The notes under the pieces are model-generated. The model did no database searches and was not told the origin of the DNA. It saw only the letters and a program-made list of their open reading frames with translations. From DATLMR01 sp035634255 (lineage in GTDB: Bacteria; Acidobacteriota; Blastocatellia; UBA7656): a DNA stretch of 53,999 bases. Both the position numbers and the translations under genes were made by a program. Positions 40,800 to 49,728 of this stretch are shown here, piece by piece (within the stretch, counting starts at the first letter, position 1; each line of letters begins with the position of its first letter). The stretch lies in assembly GCA_035634255.1 (NCBI GenBank), contig DASQDI010000002.1, positions 1 to 53,999 of the forward strand, read 5' to 3'.

Positions 40800-42329
40800 T
40801 TATTCTATCGTGACGTTCAGGAAGATGATCTGGCCGTTGCGCTCGATCTGAATGGCGATCTCGTCGCCGCTCTTGAACGTGCCGGCCGCCGCCGCGAGGT
40901 CTTCGGCCGTCTTCACTTCGGCCATGTCTATCCGATGGATCACGTCGCCATGCCGCAGCCCGGCCTCCTGCGCGGGGGTCCCCGGCACGACTTCGCGCAC
41001 GAGCGCGCCGCTCTTGATCGTGAGCTTCATGCTCTCGGCCATTTCGGGCGTGACCGTTTGAGCGACGACGCCGAGGCGCGTCTCCCCCTGAGGCCCGTTG
41101 TTGTTTTGCTCCGGGCTCGCGGGGCGCGCGTTCGGGTTCGCGGGCCGCTCGACCACTTCGACCGTGACGGAGGCGGGCTGGCGGTCGCGGATGTAGTCCA
41201 CTTTGACCGTCTTCCCGACAGGGGTGGCGGCCACGGCGTCGGTCAACTCCCTCGGGGCCTTGACCGCCCGCCCGTCGAATGAAGTGATGACGTCGCCGCT
41301 CCTGAGCCCGGCCCGCGCCGCGGGGCTCTCGGCGCCCGCGACGCTCTGGACCAGCACCCCGACGCCCGGCTCAAGGCCGAACATCCTCGCGTTGGCGGCG
41401 TTGAGCGGGATGACGACCACCCCCAGGTAGCCGCGCGTCACCTTCCCGCGCGACGCGAGCCCGTCGAAGATTTTCCGGACGAGGTTGGAGGCGATGGAGA
41501 ACCCGATGCCGACATTCCCGACCCCTCCGGGCGAGAGTATCCACGAGTTGATCCCGATGACCTCGCCCTGCATGTTGACCAGGGGCCCCCCGGAGTTTCC
41601 GGGGTTGATGGAGGCGTCGGTCTGGATGTACTGGCCGTACTGCTGGTCGCCCCCGAACTCCCGCCCGGTCGCGCTCACTATGCCGGCCGTGAGGGTCTGC
41701 TGCAGGCCGAAGGGGCTCCCGAGCGCGAGGACCCAGTCGCCCGGCTGCACGGCGTCGGAGTCCCCGAGCACCGCGTAGGGCAGGCCGTTCGCGTTGATCT
41801 TAATCAAAGCGATGTCGGTCTCGGCGTCGGTCCCGATCAGCTCGGCCTTAAAGCGCCGCCCGTCGGCCAGGGTCACTTCGATGCTGTCTGCGGAGCCGAC
41901 CACATGATTATTGGTCAGGATGTAGCCGTCGGCGGTGGCGACGAACCCCGAGCCCTGGCCGTCCCTGCGCCTCGGCCCGCCGGGGCCGGGGGCGTCGGGG
42001 TCAAGGAAGCCCGGCAGCCTCTGCGGCTCCGCGGACCGTTCGACTACGCTGATGTAGACCACCGCGGGCTTGATGGACTTCGCGATGTCGCGGAATGAGT
42101 TCGACAGCTCGACGGGCGCGACGGTGCTCGCCGACGCCTCCTTGCGCGAGGCCGGCAAGACGGGGACCGGGCCCCGGTTCTTATTATTAGCCGCGCTGAA
42201 TATCGCGAGCCCTATGAGCGCGAGGGTGATGACCGCCGTGATGACAATCCAGGCGTTGGTGCGCCACCACGCGGGCCTCTCATCCAGGTAGGGCCCGGCC
42301 TGGGGTTCGGGAGTGTTAATGTCCTGCAT
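40800..42329 (-). CDS. HtrA/DegP-type serine protease with two PDZ domains
   Basis: 509 residues. A cytoplasmic start and one membrane helix (about 25-47) anchor it; the trypsin-like domain has the full triad His142 (NNHVV), Asp172 (TDIAL), Ser246 (GNSGGPL). PDZ1 starts near RGYLGVVVIPLN and PDZ2 near RLGVVAQTVTPEMAES, separated by a Pro/Asn-rich linker. It is a periplasmic quality-control protease of the DegS/DegP group; two PDZ domains plus an anchor mix features of both. AAAGGA lies 8 bases before the ATG. A sigma-54-like promoter is 44 bp upstream, behind the two-component pair, which suggests stress-controlled expression. Confidence 0.94.
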   Translation of the reverse strand: MQDINTPEPQAGPYLDERPAWWRTNAWIVITAVITLALIGLAIFSAANNKNRGPVPVLPASRKEASASTVAPVELSNSFRDIAKSIKPAVVYISVVERSAEPQRLPGFLDPDAPGPGGPRRRDGQGSGFVATADGYILTNNHVVGSADSIEVTLADGRRFKAELIGTDAETDIALIKINANGLPYAVLGDSDAVQPGDWVLALGSPFGLQQTLTAGIVSATGREFGGDQQYGQYIQTDASINPGNSGGPLVNMQGEVIGINSWILSPGGVGNVGIGFSIASNLVRKIFDGLASRGKVTRGYLGVVVIPLNAANARMFGLEPGVGVLVQSVAGAESPAARAGLRSGDVITSFDGRAVKAPRELTDAVAATPVGKTVKVDYIRDRQPASVTVEVVERPANPNARPASPEQNNNGPQGETRLGVVAQTVTPEMAESMKLTIKSGALVREVVPGTPAQEAGLRHGDVIHRIDMAEVKTAEDLAAAAGTFKSGDEIAIQIERNGQIIFLNVTIE

Positions 42330-42372
42330 CGCCTCTGTCCTTTCAAAGAAATCTCACTCAAGAGTAGCGAAA

Positions 42373-42390
42373 TAGCACTTTGAAGTCCAA
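42373..42390 (-). promoter_or_regulatory. Sigma-54-like (-24/-12) promoter of the HtrA gene
   Basis: On the minus strand it reads TTGGACTTCAAAGTGCTA: GG and GC are separated by the required 10 bases, with TTGG exact and TGC at -12. Transcription would start near 42363, giving a ~34-base leader with a good AAAGGA site. The gene just upstream encodes a sigma-54 activator. Confidence 0.5.
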
Positions 42391-42407
42391 CACGAGAGCG
42401 ACGTGAC

Positions 42408-42442
42408 GCGGGGAGCCCCGCGGGGAAATCCGTCTCCCCGCG
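42408..42442. promoter_or_regulatory. Overlapping GC-rich inverted repeats upstream of the HtrA promoter
   Basis: GCGGGG-AG-CCCCGC (42408-42421) overlaps CGCGGGGA-n8-TCCCCGCG (42419-42442). The two hairpins exclude each other. They lie just after the regulator stop and 20-54 bp upstream of the -24 box. They may terminate the regulator transcript (no T-run) or be binding sites for an activator. Confidence 0.4.
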
Positions 42443-42467
42443 AGGCGGTCGGAAGGTGCCCGGCGTA

Positions 42468-43859
42468 TCAGATGAAAGGGGCGGTCACCCTGCGCGTTCG
42501 GGTCAGCCCGTAGGTCTTGAGCTGGCGGTAGAGCGTGCTCGGGGAGATGCCGAGTATCTCGCTCGCCCTGCCCTGGTGCCACCCGGTCTGCTCCAGCACG
42601 GCGAGGATCTGTTTCCTCTTCAGCTCGTCGAGGCTGCCCTGCGACTGCTCGTCGCTTTCGAGCGCGGGGAAGCTCGCCCTAATGGAGCTGCGGATCTCGA
42701 CGGGCAGGTCCTCCGGCTGGATGACGTCGCCGGACTTCAGGATCACCGCGCGCTCGATCACGTTCCGCAGCTCGCGGACGTTGCCCGGCCATGAGTACTT
42801 CATCAGCACGTCCATCGCCTCTTCGTTTATGTGCGACTGTCCGCCGCCGCTCACGCGGGCGAGGAAGTGCTCGGCCAGCGACGGGATGTCTTCGGGGCGC
42901 TCCCTGAGCGCGGGCAGCTTGATGGAGAAGTTATTGATCCGGTAGAGGAGGTCCGCGCGGAACCTACCTTCCGCGACCTGCTGGTCGAGGTCGCGGTTGG
43001 TGGCGGCGATGAAGCGGACATCGACCTCGACCTTCTTGGTCCCGCCGACCCGGAAGAACGACTGCGTCTCGAGGACGCGCAGGAGCTTGGACTGGAGGGT
43101 GAGGCTCATCTCCCCGATCTCGTCGAGGAAGAGGGTGCCGCCGTGCGCGAGTTCGAGCAGCCCGAGCTTGCGCTTGCGCGCGCCGGTGAAGGCTCCGGGC
43201 TCGTACCCGAACAGCTCGGATTCGAGCAGGGTCTCCTGGATCGCCGCGCAGCTTATGTCGATGAAGGAGCCGTTGCTCCGCGTCGAGAACTTATGGATGG
43301 TGTTGGCGACCAGCTCCTTGCCAGTGCCCGACTCCCCGGTGACGAGGACTATGGCGTTCGACGGCGCGACCTTCCTCATGAGGCTCACGATGTCGAGCAT
43401 CTTCTGGCTGCTGACGATAATGTCCGGGGCCTTCTCCTTGTAGGTCAGGCGGGACTGGAGGATGAGGTTCTCGTGCCGGAGCTGCCTCTTCTCGTACGCC
43501 TTCTGGAGGATGGCTTCGAGCTCGCGGATGTGGCAGGGCTTCGTCAGGTAGTCGTACGCGCCGAGCTTCATGGCCTGGAGGGCCGTCTCGACCGTGGCGT
43601 GGCCGGTCATCATCAGGACTTCGGGCGGCTGCTCCATCTGCCTGAGCTCGCGCAGCACGTCGATCCCCCCGCGGATGGGCATCATGATGTCGAGCAGGGC
43701 GACATCGTACTCCCCGTCGCGGGCCGAGCGCAGGGCGGCCTCCCCGTCGTGGACCAGAGTCACCTGGTGACCCAGGCGGGTCAGTTCCTTCTGCAAAACC
43801 AATCCGAGGTTCTTCTCGTCCTCGGCTATCAACAGTCTGATGCTGGCGTTTGAACTCAC
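42468..43859 (-). CDS. NtrC-family sigma-54-dependent response regulator
   Basis: 463 residues: receiver domain (phospho-acceptor Asp57 in VALLDIMMP, Lys in LTKPC), AAA+ domain with Walker A GESGTGKE (175-182), the sigma-54 contact loop GAFTGA (222-227), Walker B GTLFLDEIGEM, and a C-terminal Fis-type helix-turn-helix (QILAVLEQTGWHQGRASEI, then LGISPSTLYRQL). Once phosphorylated it opens sigma-54 promoters. Its GTG start overlaps the kinase stop (GTGA), so the two are translationally coupled. A sigma-54-like promoter lies directly downstream before the HtrA gene, making that protease the obvious first target; this link is inference. Confidence 0.95.
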   Translation of the reverse strand: MSSNASIRLLIAEDEKNLGLVLQKELTRLGHQVTLVHDGEAALRSARDGEYDVALLDIMMPIRGGIDVLRELRQMEQPPEVLMMTGHATVETALQAMKLGAYDYLTKPCHIRELEAILQKAYEKRQLRHENLILQSRLTYKEKAPDIIVSSQKMLDIVSLMRKVAPSNAIVLVTGESGTGKELVANTIHKFSTRSNGSFIDISCAAIQETLLESELFGYEPGAFTGARKRKLGLLELAHGGTLFLDEIGEMSLTLQSKLLRVLETQSFFRVGGTKKVEVDVRFIAATNRDLDQQVAEGRFRADLLYRINNFSIKLPALRERPEDIPSLAEHFLARVSGGGQSHINEEAMDVLMKYSWPGNVRELRNVIERAVILKSGDVIQPEDLPVEIRSSIRASFPALESDEQSQGSLDELKRKQILAVLEQTGWHQGRASEILGISPSTLYRQLKTYGLTRTRRVTAPFI

Positions 43860-46531
43860 AACGCTCCCTCCATTTCGAGGTAAGAGAAGCCCTCCGGCAG
43901 TCGATCTCCCACCTGTCCTTCTGACGAATCACAATGCATGGGAAGCAGGATTTGAAAAGTGGAGCCCTGGCCTTCGGTCGAGACGACTTCGATCTTGCCC
44001 CCGTGTTCGGAGACGATGCCGTAACAGACCGACAGCCCCAGTCCCGTCCCCCGCCCGAGGGGCTTCGTGGTGAAGAACGGGTCGAAAATCTTCGCGAGGC
44101 AGGAGGCGGGGATGCCGCACCCCGTGTCTATGAACTCGGCGCATATCGAGCGCCCGCCTTCGGACTCGACCCAGCGCGTGCGGATGGTGAGGGTCCCGTC
44201 GCCTTCCATCGCGTCGAAGGCGTTCGAGATCAGGGCGATGAATATCTGCTTCATCTGCCCCTCGTTGACGAAGACGGGGGTGAGCGACGGGTCGAGCTCT
44301 TTTATGATCGCCATCTTCCCGAGCTTCGGGTGGTGTTTGACGAGGTGGAGGGTCTGCTCGATGATCTGGTTGATGTCGCCCGGAAGCTTGTCGGCCTGCC
44401 TCTGGTGGGAGAAGTCGAGCAGGCTGTTGGTGATCGCCTTGCACCTGAAGGCCTCGTCGCGGATGATCTGAAGGTACTCGGAAAAGTCGGTGCTGATCTC
44501 GCCCGCGGGCAGGTCGTCCATGCGCGCGGTGAGGGCCTCGGCGCAGGCGGAGATGGTCGCGAGCGGGTTGTTGATCTCGTGGACCACGCCGGCGGCCAGC
44601 CGCCCGATGGAGGCGAGTTTCTCCGCGTGGATCACAGCCTCGTTCATCTTCTTCTGCTCGGTTATGTCCTCGCCCACCGTGATGACGTGCGTGACCTCGG
44701 CGTTATCGACCCGCATGGGGATCTTGCTGATCTTCCAGACCTTCTTCTGCCCTTCGATCCATGACTCCTGCTCCATCCGGACCAGGTCCCCGCTGCGGAA
44801 GACGGCCGTGAACTCGTCTTCGAGCATGCGGCGGCGCTGGCGCGTGAGCACCTGGAAGACGTTCTTCCCGAGCACCTCTTCGCGGCTTATGCCCCGGCCC
44901 CCCACTTCGCGGTTGCGGTTCCAGGCGACGATCCGCATGTCCCTGTCCACCACGTAGAGCGAGACGGGGAGGGAGTCGATGATCTTCTCCGTGAAGCGCT
45001 TCTGCTCCTCGATCTCCTGCGTGCGCCTTGAGACTTCGACGGCGAGGTTGATGGAGGTGTCTTTCGTCCGCCTGTAGAGCTCGGTGTTGCGGATCGCGAG
45101 GCTCAACTGCTGGGCCACGGCCCCGAGCAGCTTGTGGTCGTCGGCGCTGAAGGAGCGGGTGGTGTAGCTCCCGCAGATCAGCGCGCCGAGCATGGAGTCG
45201 TCGAAGACGAGCGGCACGATGGTCTCGCTCGAGACCAGGTGGTCGCGCAGGAAGCCTTCTTTATAGCGGATCTCGATGGGCGGCTGGATCGCGCGCTCCG
45301 AGGTCTCAAGGTATGCGTTGATGCGGCCCGCGTGGTACCAGTCGGCCTGGTCGGGCTTCTCGTCGTGGAGCCGCGTGAACCTCGCCGAGATGAGGCTGTC
45401 GGGGTCCGCCGACGACTTCACGACCACCGCGCACACGTCGCACTCAAGGCTCTTGCCGACGGTGAAGACGGAGTAGCCGAGCAGCTCGTCCATCTCAAGG
45501 GAGGTCATCAGGTTGTTGCCCAGGTTGTAGACGAAAGAGAGCTGCGCGGCGCTCTTCCTCGTTTCGACGTACAGCCGCGCGTTTTCGAGCGCGACGGACA
45601 ACTGGTTACAGATCGTCAAGATCAGGTCTTCGTGCGAGCCCGCGAAGGCCCTCTGCTTGCGGGAGAGCAGGCAGATCGCCCCGACCGTCTTGCCCTGCAG
45701 ACCGATGGGGGCGAAGATGAGGCCGTTCACGCCCTGAAGCATCTCGCCCACCAGCCCCTTGCGCCCCGAGTCCGGCAGGGGCTCGAGGAGCAGAGGCTTG
45801 CCGTTCATCAGAGGGGCCGTCCTCGCGTAAAGCTCCGAGAGCGCGTTGGAGTAGTCCACGCGCGAGTCGAAGCCCTCGGAGGCCACGAGGTTCATGGGCT
45901 GGATCTCGGAGTTGCGCAGGAAGACCGCCCCCATGTCGGCCCCGAAGCTCTTCACCAACACCGACAGGGTCCCCCTCACGAGCACGTCGGGGTCGAGCGA
46001 GCTCGCGAGCACGGAAGAGACGGCGTGGAGCACGTTCAACTGCTCGAACTTGTCCGTCCTCTCGCGCTCGTAGTTCCAGGAGCGGAGGTGCGCGCGGACG
46101 CGCGACAGGAGCTCGGCCCTCTGGTATGGCCGCGTGATGTAATCCGACGCCCCGACGTTGAGGCACGCGACTTTGTCCTGAGGGGTCTGGCTCTTGGAGA
46201 TCACGAGGACGGGAAGCTCCGACGTGGCCTTCGACGACCTGACCTCCTTAACGAAGTCGAGCGCCTCGTGGGCCCACTTCATCCGCCGGAGGCTCTCGCC
46301 CGAGTCGTCCTCGGAGACCCCGATTATCGAGCCTTTAATCCTGGACGCGGAGAGGTTAAGTACGAGTAGCGATATCTCGGACCGTTTCATCGAGTCGCGC
46401 GCGGCCTGGAAGGAGGTGAGGGCTCGCGCGCCGTAGCCGTCGGCTTCGAGCAGGCGCTCGAGCGCGTGCGCGGATTTCGTTTCATCGCTCAGGATTATGA
46501 TTCTGTCGGACAACCCGAACGGGCTCGACAT
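43856..46531 (-). CDS. Cytoplasmic sensor histidine kinase with degenerate receiver, two GAF and one PAS domain
   Basis: 891 residues, no membrane helix. Order: receiver-like domain (about 9-150), GAF (about 165-325), GAF (about 335-500), coiled segment, PAS (about 520-640, YVVDRDMRIVAWNRN), HisKA with His651 in VVHEINNPLA, then the ATPase with N box LISNAFDAMEG, DTGCGIP and GTGLGLS. The receiver ends normally (GASDYITRPYQRAELL) but the acceptor Asp of the central strand is Asn59 (LLVLNLSAS), so it probably cannot be phosphorylated there. It phosphorylates the NtrC-type regulator encoded next. The input signal is unknown; the soluble GAF/PAS layout suggests an intracellular cue. Confidence 0.93.
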   Translation of the reverse strand: MSSPFGLSDRIIILSDETKSAHALERLLEADGYGARALTSFQAARDSMKRSEISLLVLNLSASRIKGSIIGVSEDDSGESLRRMKWAHEALDFVKEVRSSKATSELPVLVISKSQTPQDKVACLNVGASDYITRPYQRAELLSRVRAHLRSWNYERERTDKFEQLNVLHAVSSVLASSLDPDVLVRGTLSVLVKSFGADMGAVFLRNSEIQPMNLVASEGFDSRVDYSNALSELYARTAPLMNGKPLLLEPLPDSGRKGLVGEMLQGVNGLIFAPIGLQGKTVGAICLLSRKQRAFAGSHEDLILTICNQLSVALENARLYVETRKSAAQLSFVYNLGNNLMTSLEMDELLGYSVFTVGKSLECDVCAVVVKSSADPDSLISARFTRLHDEKPDQADWYHAGRINAYLETSERAIQPPIEIRYKEGFLRDHLVSSETIVPLVFDDSMLGALICGSYTTRSFSADDHKLLGAVAQQLSLAIRNTELYRRTKDTSINLAVEVSRRTQEIEEQKRFTEKIIDSLPVSLYVVDRDMRIVAWNRNREVGGRGISREEVLGKNVFQVLTRQRRRMLEDEFTAVFRSGDLVRMEQESWIEGQKKVWKISKIPMRVDNAEVTHVITVGEDITEQKKMNEAVIHAEKLASIGRLAAGVVHEINNPLATISACAEALTARMDDLPAGEISTDFSEYLQIIRDEAFRCKAITNSLLDFSHQRQADKLPGDINQIIEQTLHLVKHHPKLGKMAIIKELDPSLTPVFVNEGQMKQIFIALISNAFDAMEGDGTLTIRTRWVESEGGRSICAEFIDTGCGIPASCLAKIFDPFFTTKPLGRGTGLGLSVCYGIVSEHGGKIEVVSTEGQGSTFQILLPMHCDSSEGQVGDRLPEGFSYLEMEGAL

Positions 46532-46614
46532 ACGGATGCCTGCTATCTTTGCGGGGCGGGGTCTAACGTCGAGGGCATTGCCTGTTACTGTGCTTACTGC
46601 TTTGGGGTGCGCCC

Positions 46615-46643
46615 AATTTAAGTCATTTTGACATGTCTGTCAA
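46615..46643 (-). promoter_or_regulatory. Sigma-70-like promoter of the kinase/regulator operon with palindrome
   Basis: On the minus strand TTGACA and TAAATT are exactly 17 bp apart, placing the start about 75 bases before the kinase ATG. The -35 box is one arm of a palindrome TTGACA-TGTC-TGTCAA (46628-46643), which could be an operator. Confidence 0.6.
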
Positions 46644-46689
46644 GAATAATGTCTCCGGGCGCTCGGGAAACCGGACGGTCTTTCGGGGC

Positions 46690-47322
46690 TCAGTTCCGCA
46701 GCTTCGACAGCAGGTCGTCTTTATCGAACCCTTTCAGAGAGCTCGAATGCTCGCGGTTCACGCGGCCCGTCCCTGGGCGGGGCGAGCTTTCCGGCGGGGC
46801 GGGCGGGGTTGCGACGCCCTGCCTCTCGCCGACGGGTCTGGTGCCGAGCGCGCCGGTCCTCCCGAGGCCGGGGGGGTCTGCGGTCAAGCGCTGGCTCGCC
46901 CTCACGTTCACCGGGGGGCCCTGAGAGATCGCGGTCGACGAGAGGTTGCCGGTCGCGCGAGGCTGGAGGGCCGGGTCGAGGAGCTTCGGCCCCACCTTCG
47001 CGTCGATGATCGCCGCGATGCTGCGGAAGAGCTGGATCACGCCCGCGAGCCCGAGCCCGAGGCAGAGTACGTAGACGTACGTGTTCCGGGGGAGAAGGAA
47101 GTACGCGAGCGTCGCGGCGACCAGCAGGGCGGCCCCGATGGCCGAGCCCTGAATCCCGTCGCTGATCTGTTTCCTGGCGCGCTTGTATTCCCGGTCGCGG
47201 ACCGGGTCAGAGATCACGACGCCGCCATTCAATGCCTGGGAGATCACGCCCAGGTTCATTCCGCATGCCTTGCAGAACTTCGCGCCTTCCATCGCTTGAG
47301 TCGAGCAGCCAGGGCAAAACAT
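46690..47322 (-). CDS. Zinc-ribbon membrane protein of unknown function
   Basis: 210 residues. The start MFCPGCSTQAMEGAKFCKACG is a double-CxxC zinc ribbon (Cys3, Cys6, Cys17, Cys20). Two membrane helices follow (about 57-77, GSAIGAALLVAATLAYFLL; about 81-105, YVYVLCLGLGLAGVIQLF), then a ~100-residue Pro/Ser/Gly-rich tail ending in a short charged helix SSLKGFDKDDLLSKLRN. Such ribbon-plus-membrane proteins are common in Acidobacteriota and mostly uncharacterised. It is in the same direction as the kinase gene but separated from it by that operon's own promoter. No further function can be read. Confidence 0.78.
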   Translation of the reverse strand: MFCPGCSTQAMEGAKFCKACGMNLGVISQALNGGVVISDPVRDREYKRARKQISDGIQGSAIGAALLVAATLAYFLLPRNTYVYVLCLGLGLAGVIQLFRSIAAIIDAKVGPKLLDPALQPRATGNLSSTAISQGPPVNVRASQRLTADPPGLGRTGALGTRPVGERQGVATPPAPPESSPRPGTGRVNREHSSSLKGFDKDDLLSKLRN

Positions 47323-47516
47323 TCGTTTTCTTCTCCTCTTCCTTTTATGAGGGGAAAAGCCTGTGGCAAGGTGATGACGCGACGGGTGTGTCGAATCCTC
47401 GCTCAGGGAATCAGCTTTAGAGGGGCACGTGCGCAGTATAGCATGAAAGGTTGACTCGCTCTACACCCTATCGCTACACTCGGTAGACACGCAATCAACC
47501 GGAGGATTAGTTCGCC

Positions 47517-48908
47517 GTGAAGAAGTGGGAAGCCCTTGTCGGACGCTTTTTGATAATAGTCTGTTTTATGGGTGGCGCACGGGCGGGCGGAGAGGCCGCG
47601 GCCCCGCGGGTCACGGCGCAGGACTCGGCCTGGGTCTTGCCCATCGTCAAGCGGGACTCCCTCCTGAACGGGCTCCAGCTCGCGGTAATGGAGCGCGAGG
47701 GCACGGGCAGGGTCAGCGTTCGGTTGCGGGTGAACAACGGGGCGACCTTCGACCTGGCGAACAAGGGCGGACTGGCCCACCTGACGGCCGGCATGCTGCT
47801 CAGGGGCGGCCTGGGGCTGGACGCGAAAGGGATCGCCGACACGGTCGAGAGCCTGGGGCTCACGGTCAACGTGCAGACGGGGTGGGACTCCACGGACGTC
47901 GTCATCAACGGCCCCTCGGACGGGCTCGAATCCATCTTCGACCTGCTGAGCCGGATCATCTCCGCCCCTTCCTTCGATCAGAAAGAGCTCAATTCCCTCA
48001 AGGCCGAGCGCGCGGCGCTGGCCAGGGCTCAGGCCGAAAAGGACTCCGAGCGGGCGAAGAGGAAGGCTTTGGAGCACCTCTTCGGCCCGCACCCTTTCGG
48101 GAGGCCGGCCCACGGCACGGAGGAATCGATCTCCCGGATCACGAGGGACGATCTCGTCTACTTCCACAACCGGTTTTACATCGCTAACAACTCGGTCCTC
48201 CTCGTGTCGGGGGACGTGCCCGCGGAGAAGGTGACGATACTGGCGAGGTCGAAGCTCGGCTCGTGGAGGAAGGGGGAGCGGGTGCCCGCGACCTTCAGGC
48301 CGCCGGAGGCCATACCCTCCCGCAGGCTCGTCGTCACCGACAGGCCCTCGTCCGAGATGGCTTACGCCTGCCTCGCGCAGATCGGGCCCCCCCGCAAGTC
48401 GCCCGATATATTTCAGGTGCTCGTAATATCCGAGATTCTTTCGAGCCACTACTCGCAACTCGCCGCGGCCAACCCTAAATCGTCGATAAGTTTCGAGATG
48501 GACCTGAGGGGGCTGGCGGGGCCTTTGCTCGTGGAGGTCGGGGCCCCGCCCGAGGCCCTGGTCGCTCTGGTCGGCGAATCACTCAACGTGCTGTCGGGCC
48601 TTCAGAACGGGAAGGTGACCCCCGAGCAGGTGGAGGCGGCGAAGGCCCGCGCGATATCGAGGTTCGCCGAGCAGTTGAGGACGCCCGAAGGCACGGCCGG
48701 GGTGCTGCTCGACATCGAGCTGTATGGCCTGGGCCGGGACTTTCTGATCAACTTCTCGGAAAAGATAAATAACGTGACCATGCCTGACGTGACCCGCGTC
48801 GCGCAGGCCTACCTGAAGCCCGGCGTCGCGGTCATCTCGGTGGCCGGGCCGCTCTCCCGGCTCGAAGCCGACCTGAAGAAGCTGGGGAGCGTAACGGCCA
48901 GGTATTGA
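47517..48908 (+). CDS. M16-family peptidase homologue lacking the zinc motif
   Basis: 463 residues from a GTG start with GGAGG eleven bases upstream, plus a signal peptide (FLIIVCFMGGARAG). The M16 fold is evident (GGLAHLTAGMLLRGG, FHNRFYIANNSVLLVSGDV), in the pattern of the two-domain subunits. The zinc motif HxxEH is HLTAG: His88 remains, but the catalytic Glu is Ala91 and the second His is Gly92. It is therefore not expected to cleave peptides; non-catalytic M16 subunits normally pair with an active one, but none lies nearby. The next gene follows closely and runs on to tldD and tldE. It may be a periplasmic chaperone-like or binding subunit. Confidence 0.85.
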   Translation: MKKWEALVGRFLIIVCFMGGARAGGEAAAPRVTAQDSAWVLPIVKRDSLLNGLQLAVMEREGTGRVSVRLRVNNGATFDLANKGGLAHLTAGMLLRGGLGLDAKGIADTVESLGLTVNVQTGWDSTDVVINGPSDGLESIFDLLSRIISAPSFDQKELNSLKAERAALARAQAEKDSERAKRKALEHLFGPHPFGRPAHGTEESISRITRDDLVYFHNRFYIANNSVLLVSGDVPAEKVTILARSKLGSWRKGERVPATFRPPEAIPSRRLVVTDRPSSEMAYACLAQIGPPRKSPDIFQVLVISEILSSHYSQLAAANPKSSISFEMDLRGLAGPLLVEVGAPPEALVALVGESLNVLSGLQNGKVTPEQVEAAKARAISRFAEQLRTPEGTAGVLLDIELYGLGRDFLINFSEKINNVTMPDVTRVAQAYLKPGVAVISVAGPLSRLEADLKKLGSVTARY

Positions 48909-48940
48909 CCTCGGGCCTTCGGGAGCCCGCTGCCACCCTG

Positions 48941-49660
48941 ATGGAGACTCTGCCTGAAAAATCCGGCGGGACGGGAAAAGCGGCCCGCGTGCGCGAGATG
49001 TTCGACCAGATCGCCCCGCGCTACGACCTGCTCAATCACGCGCTGTCGCTCAACGTGGACAGGCGGTGGAGGCGGTTCGTCGTGAAGAAGCTGGCGGACC
49101 GTTTGAACAGGCCGGGGGCTCGGGCGCTCGACCTCTGCTGCGGCACGGCCGACCTCTCTCTGGAACTGTGCAGGCACGCCCCGACGCTCGGGATAGATTT
49201 CTCCCACCCGATGCTGAAGATCGGCCTTGAGAAGGTGCGCGCGCGCGAGGCCCCCGTGGAGCTGGCCGAGGGCGACGCCCTGAGGGTGCCCCTGGCCGAC
49301 GGGGGCTTCGACGCGGTCACTATGGCCTTCGGCCTCAGAAACCTCGAAAGCGTGGAGGGCGGCCTGCGGGAGATTCACCGCCTCCTGAGGGCCGGCGGAA
49401 GGGCGGCGGTCCTGGAATTCTCCCGCCCCGGCGTCCCGGTCTTCAGGGGCCTGTTTCAATTCTACTTCAACAGAATCCTGCCTCTCATCGGGAACGCCGT
49501 CTCCGGCTCGCAGTTCGCGTACAGGTACCTGCCGGAGTCGGTCAGGGAATTCCCCGACCAAAAAACTCTCGCCGGGATCATGCGCGCGGTTGGTTTTTCC
49601 AACGTGAGATATTACAATCTTTTCGGAGGGGTTGCCGCCGTACACCTGGGTGAGAAGTGA
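48941..49660 (+). CDS. ubiE: Demethylmenaquinone / ubiquinone methyltransferase
   Basis: 239 residues from the ATG at 48941; a TTG at 48905 overlapping the previous stop (TTGA) is an equally possible start. It methylates the quinone ring with SAM as the final step of menaquinone synthesis (MenG) or in ubiquinone synthesis. The family start MFDQIAPRYDLLNHALSLNVDRRWR, SAM motif LDLCCGTADLSLEL, and the signatures DAVTMAFGLRN and YLPESVREFPD are present. It sits in a tight run: after the M16-like gene, and with its stop overlapping a GTG just ahead of tldD. An OSBS/NSAR-type gene occurs at 36.7 kb. Confidence 0.9.
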   Translation: METLPEKSGGTGKAARVREMFDQIAPRYDLLNHALSLNVDRRWRRFVVKKLADRLNRPGARALDLCCGTADLSLELCRHAPTLGIDFSHPMLKIGLEKVRAREAPVELAEGDALRVPLADGGFDAVTMAFGLRNLESVEGGLREIHRLLRAGGRAAVLEFSRPGVPVFRGLFQFYFNRILPLIGNAVSGSQFAYRYLPESVREFPDQKTLAGIMRAVGFSNVRYYNLFGGVAAVHLGEK

Positions 49661-49728
49661 CCCGGACGGTCCGGGAGTCGAAAATCATCGCCCGGCGGCC
49701 GCGGGAGTTAATTGGGCTAAAGGAAAAC

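Noticed and set aside
45134..46369. 411-residue plus-strand open frame opposite the kinase gene
   Set aside because: Antisense shadow of the kinase gene; no start signal and no domain.
46628..46655. Plus-strand promoter reading TTGACA ... TAATGT
   Set aside because: The spacer is only 13 bp, too short; there is no plus-strand gene downstream for it. The minus-strand reading has a 17-bp spacer and a gene.
47323..47516. RiPP precursor peptide near the TldD/TldE and M16-like genes
   Set aside because: No short open frame with a leader-like sequence and ribosome site could be found in the gaps.
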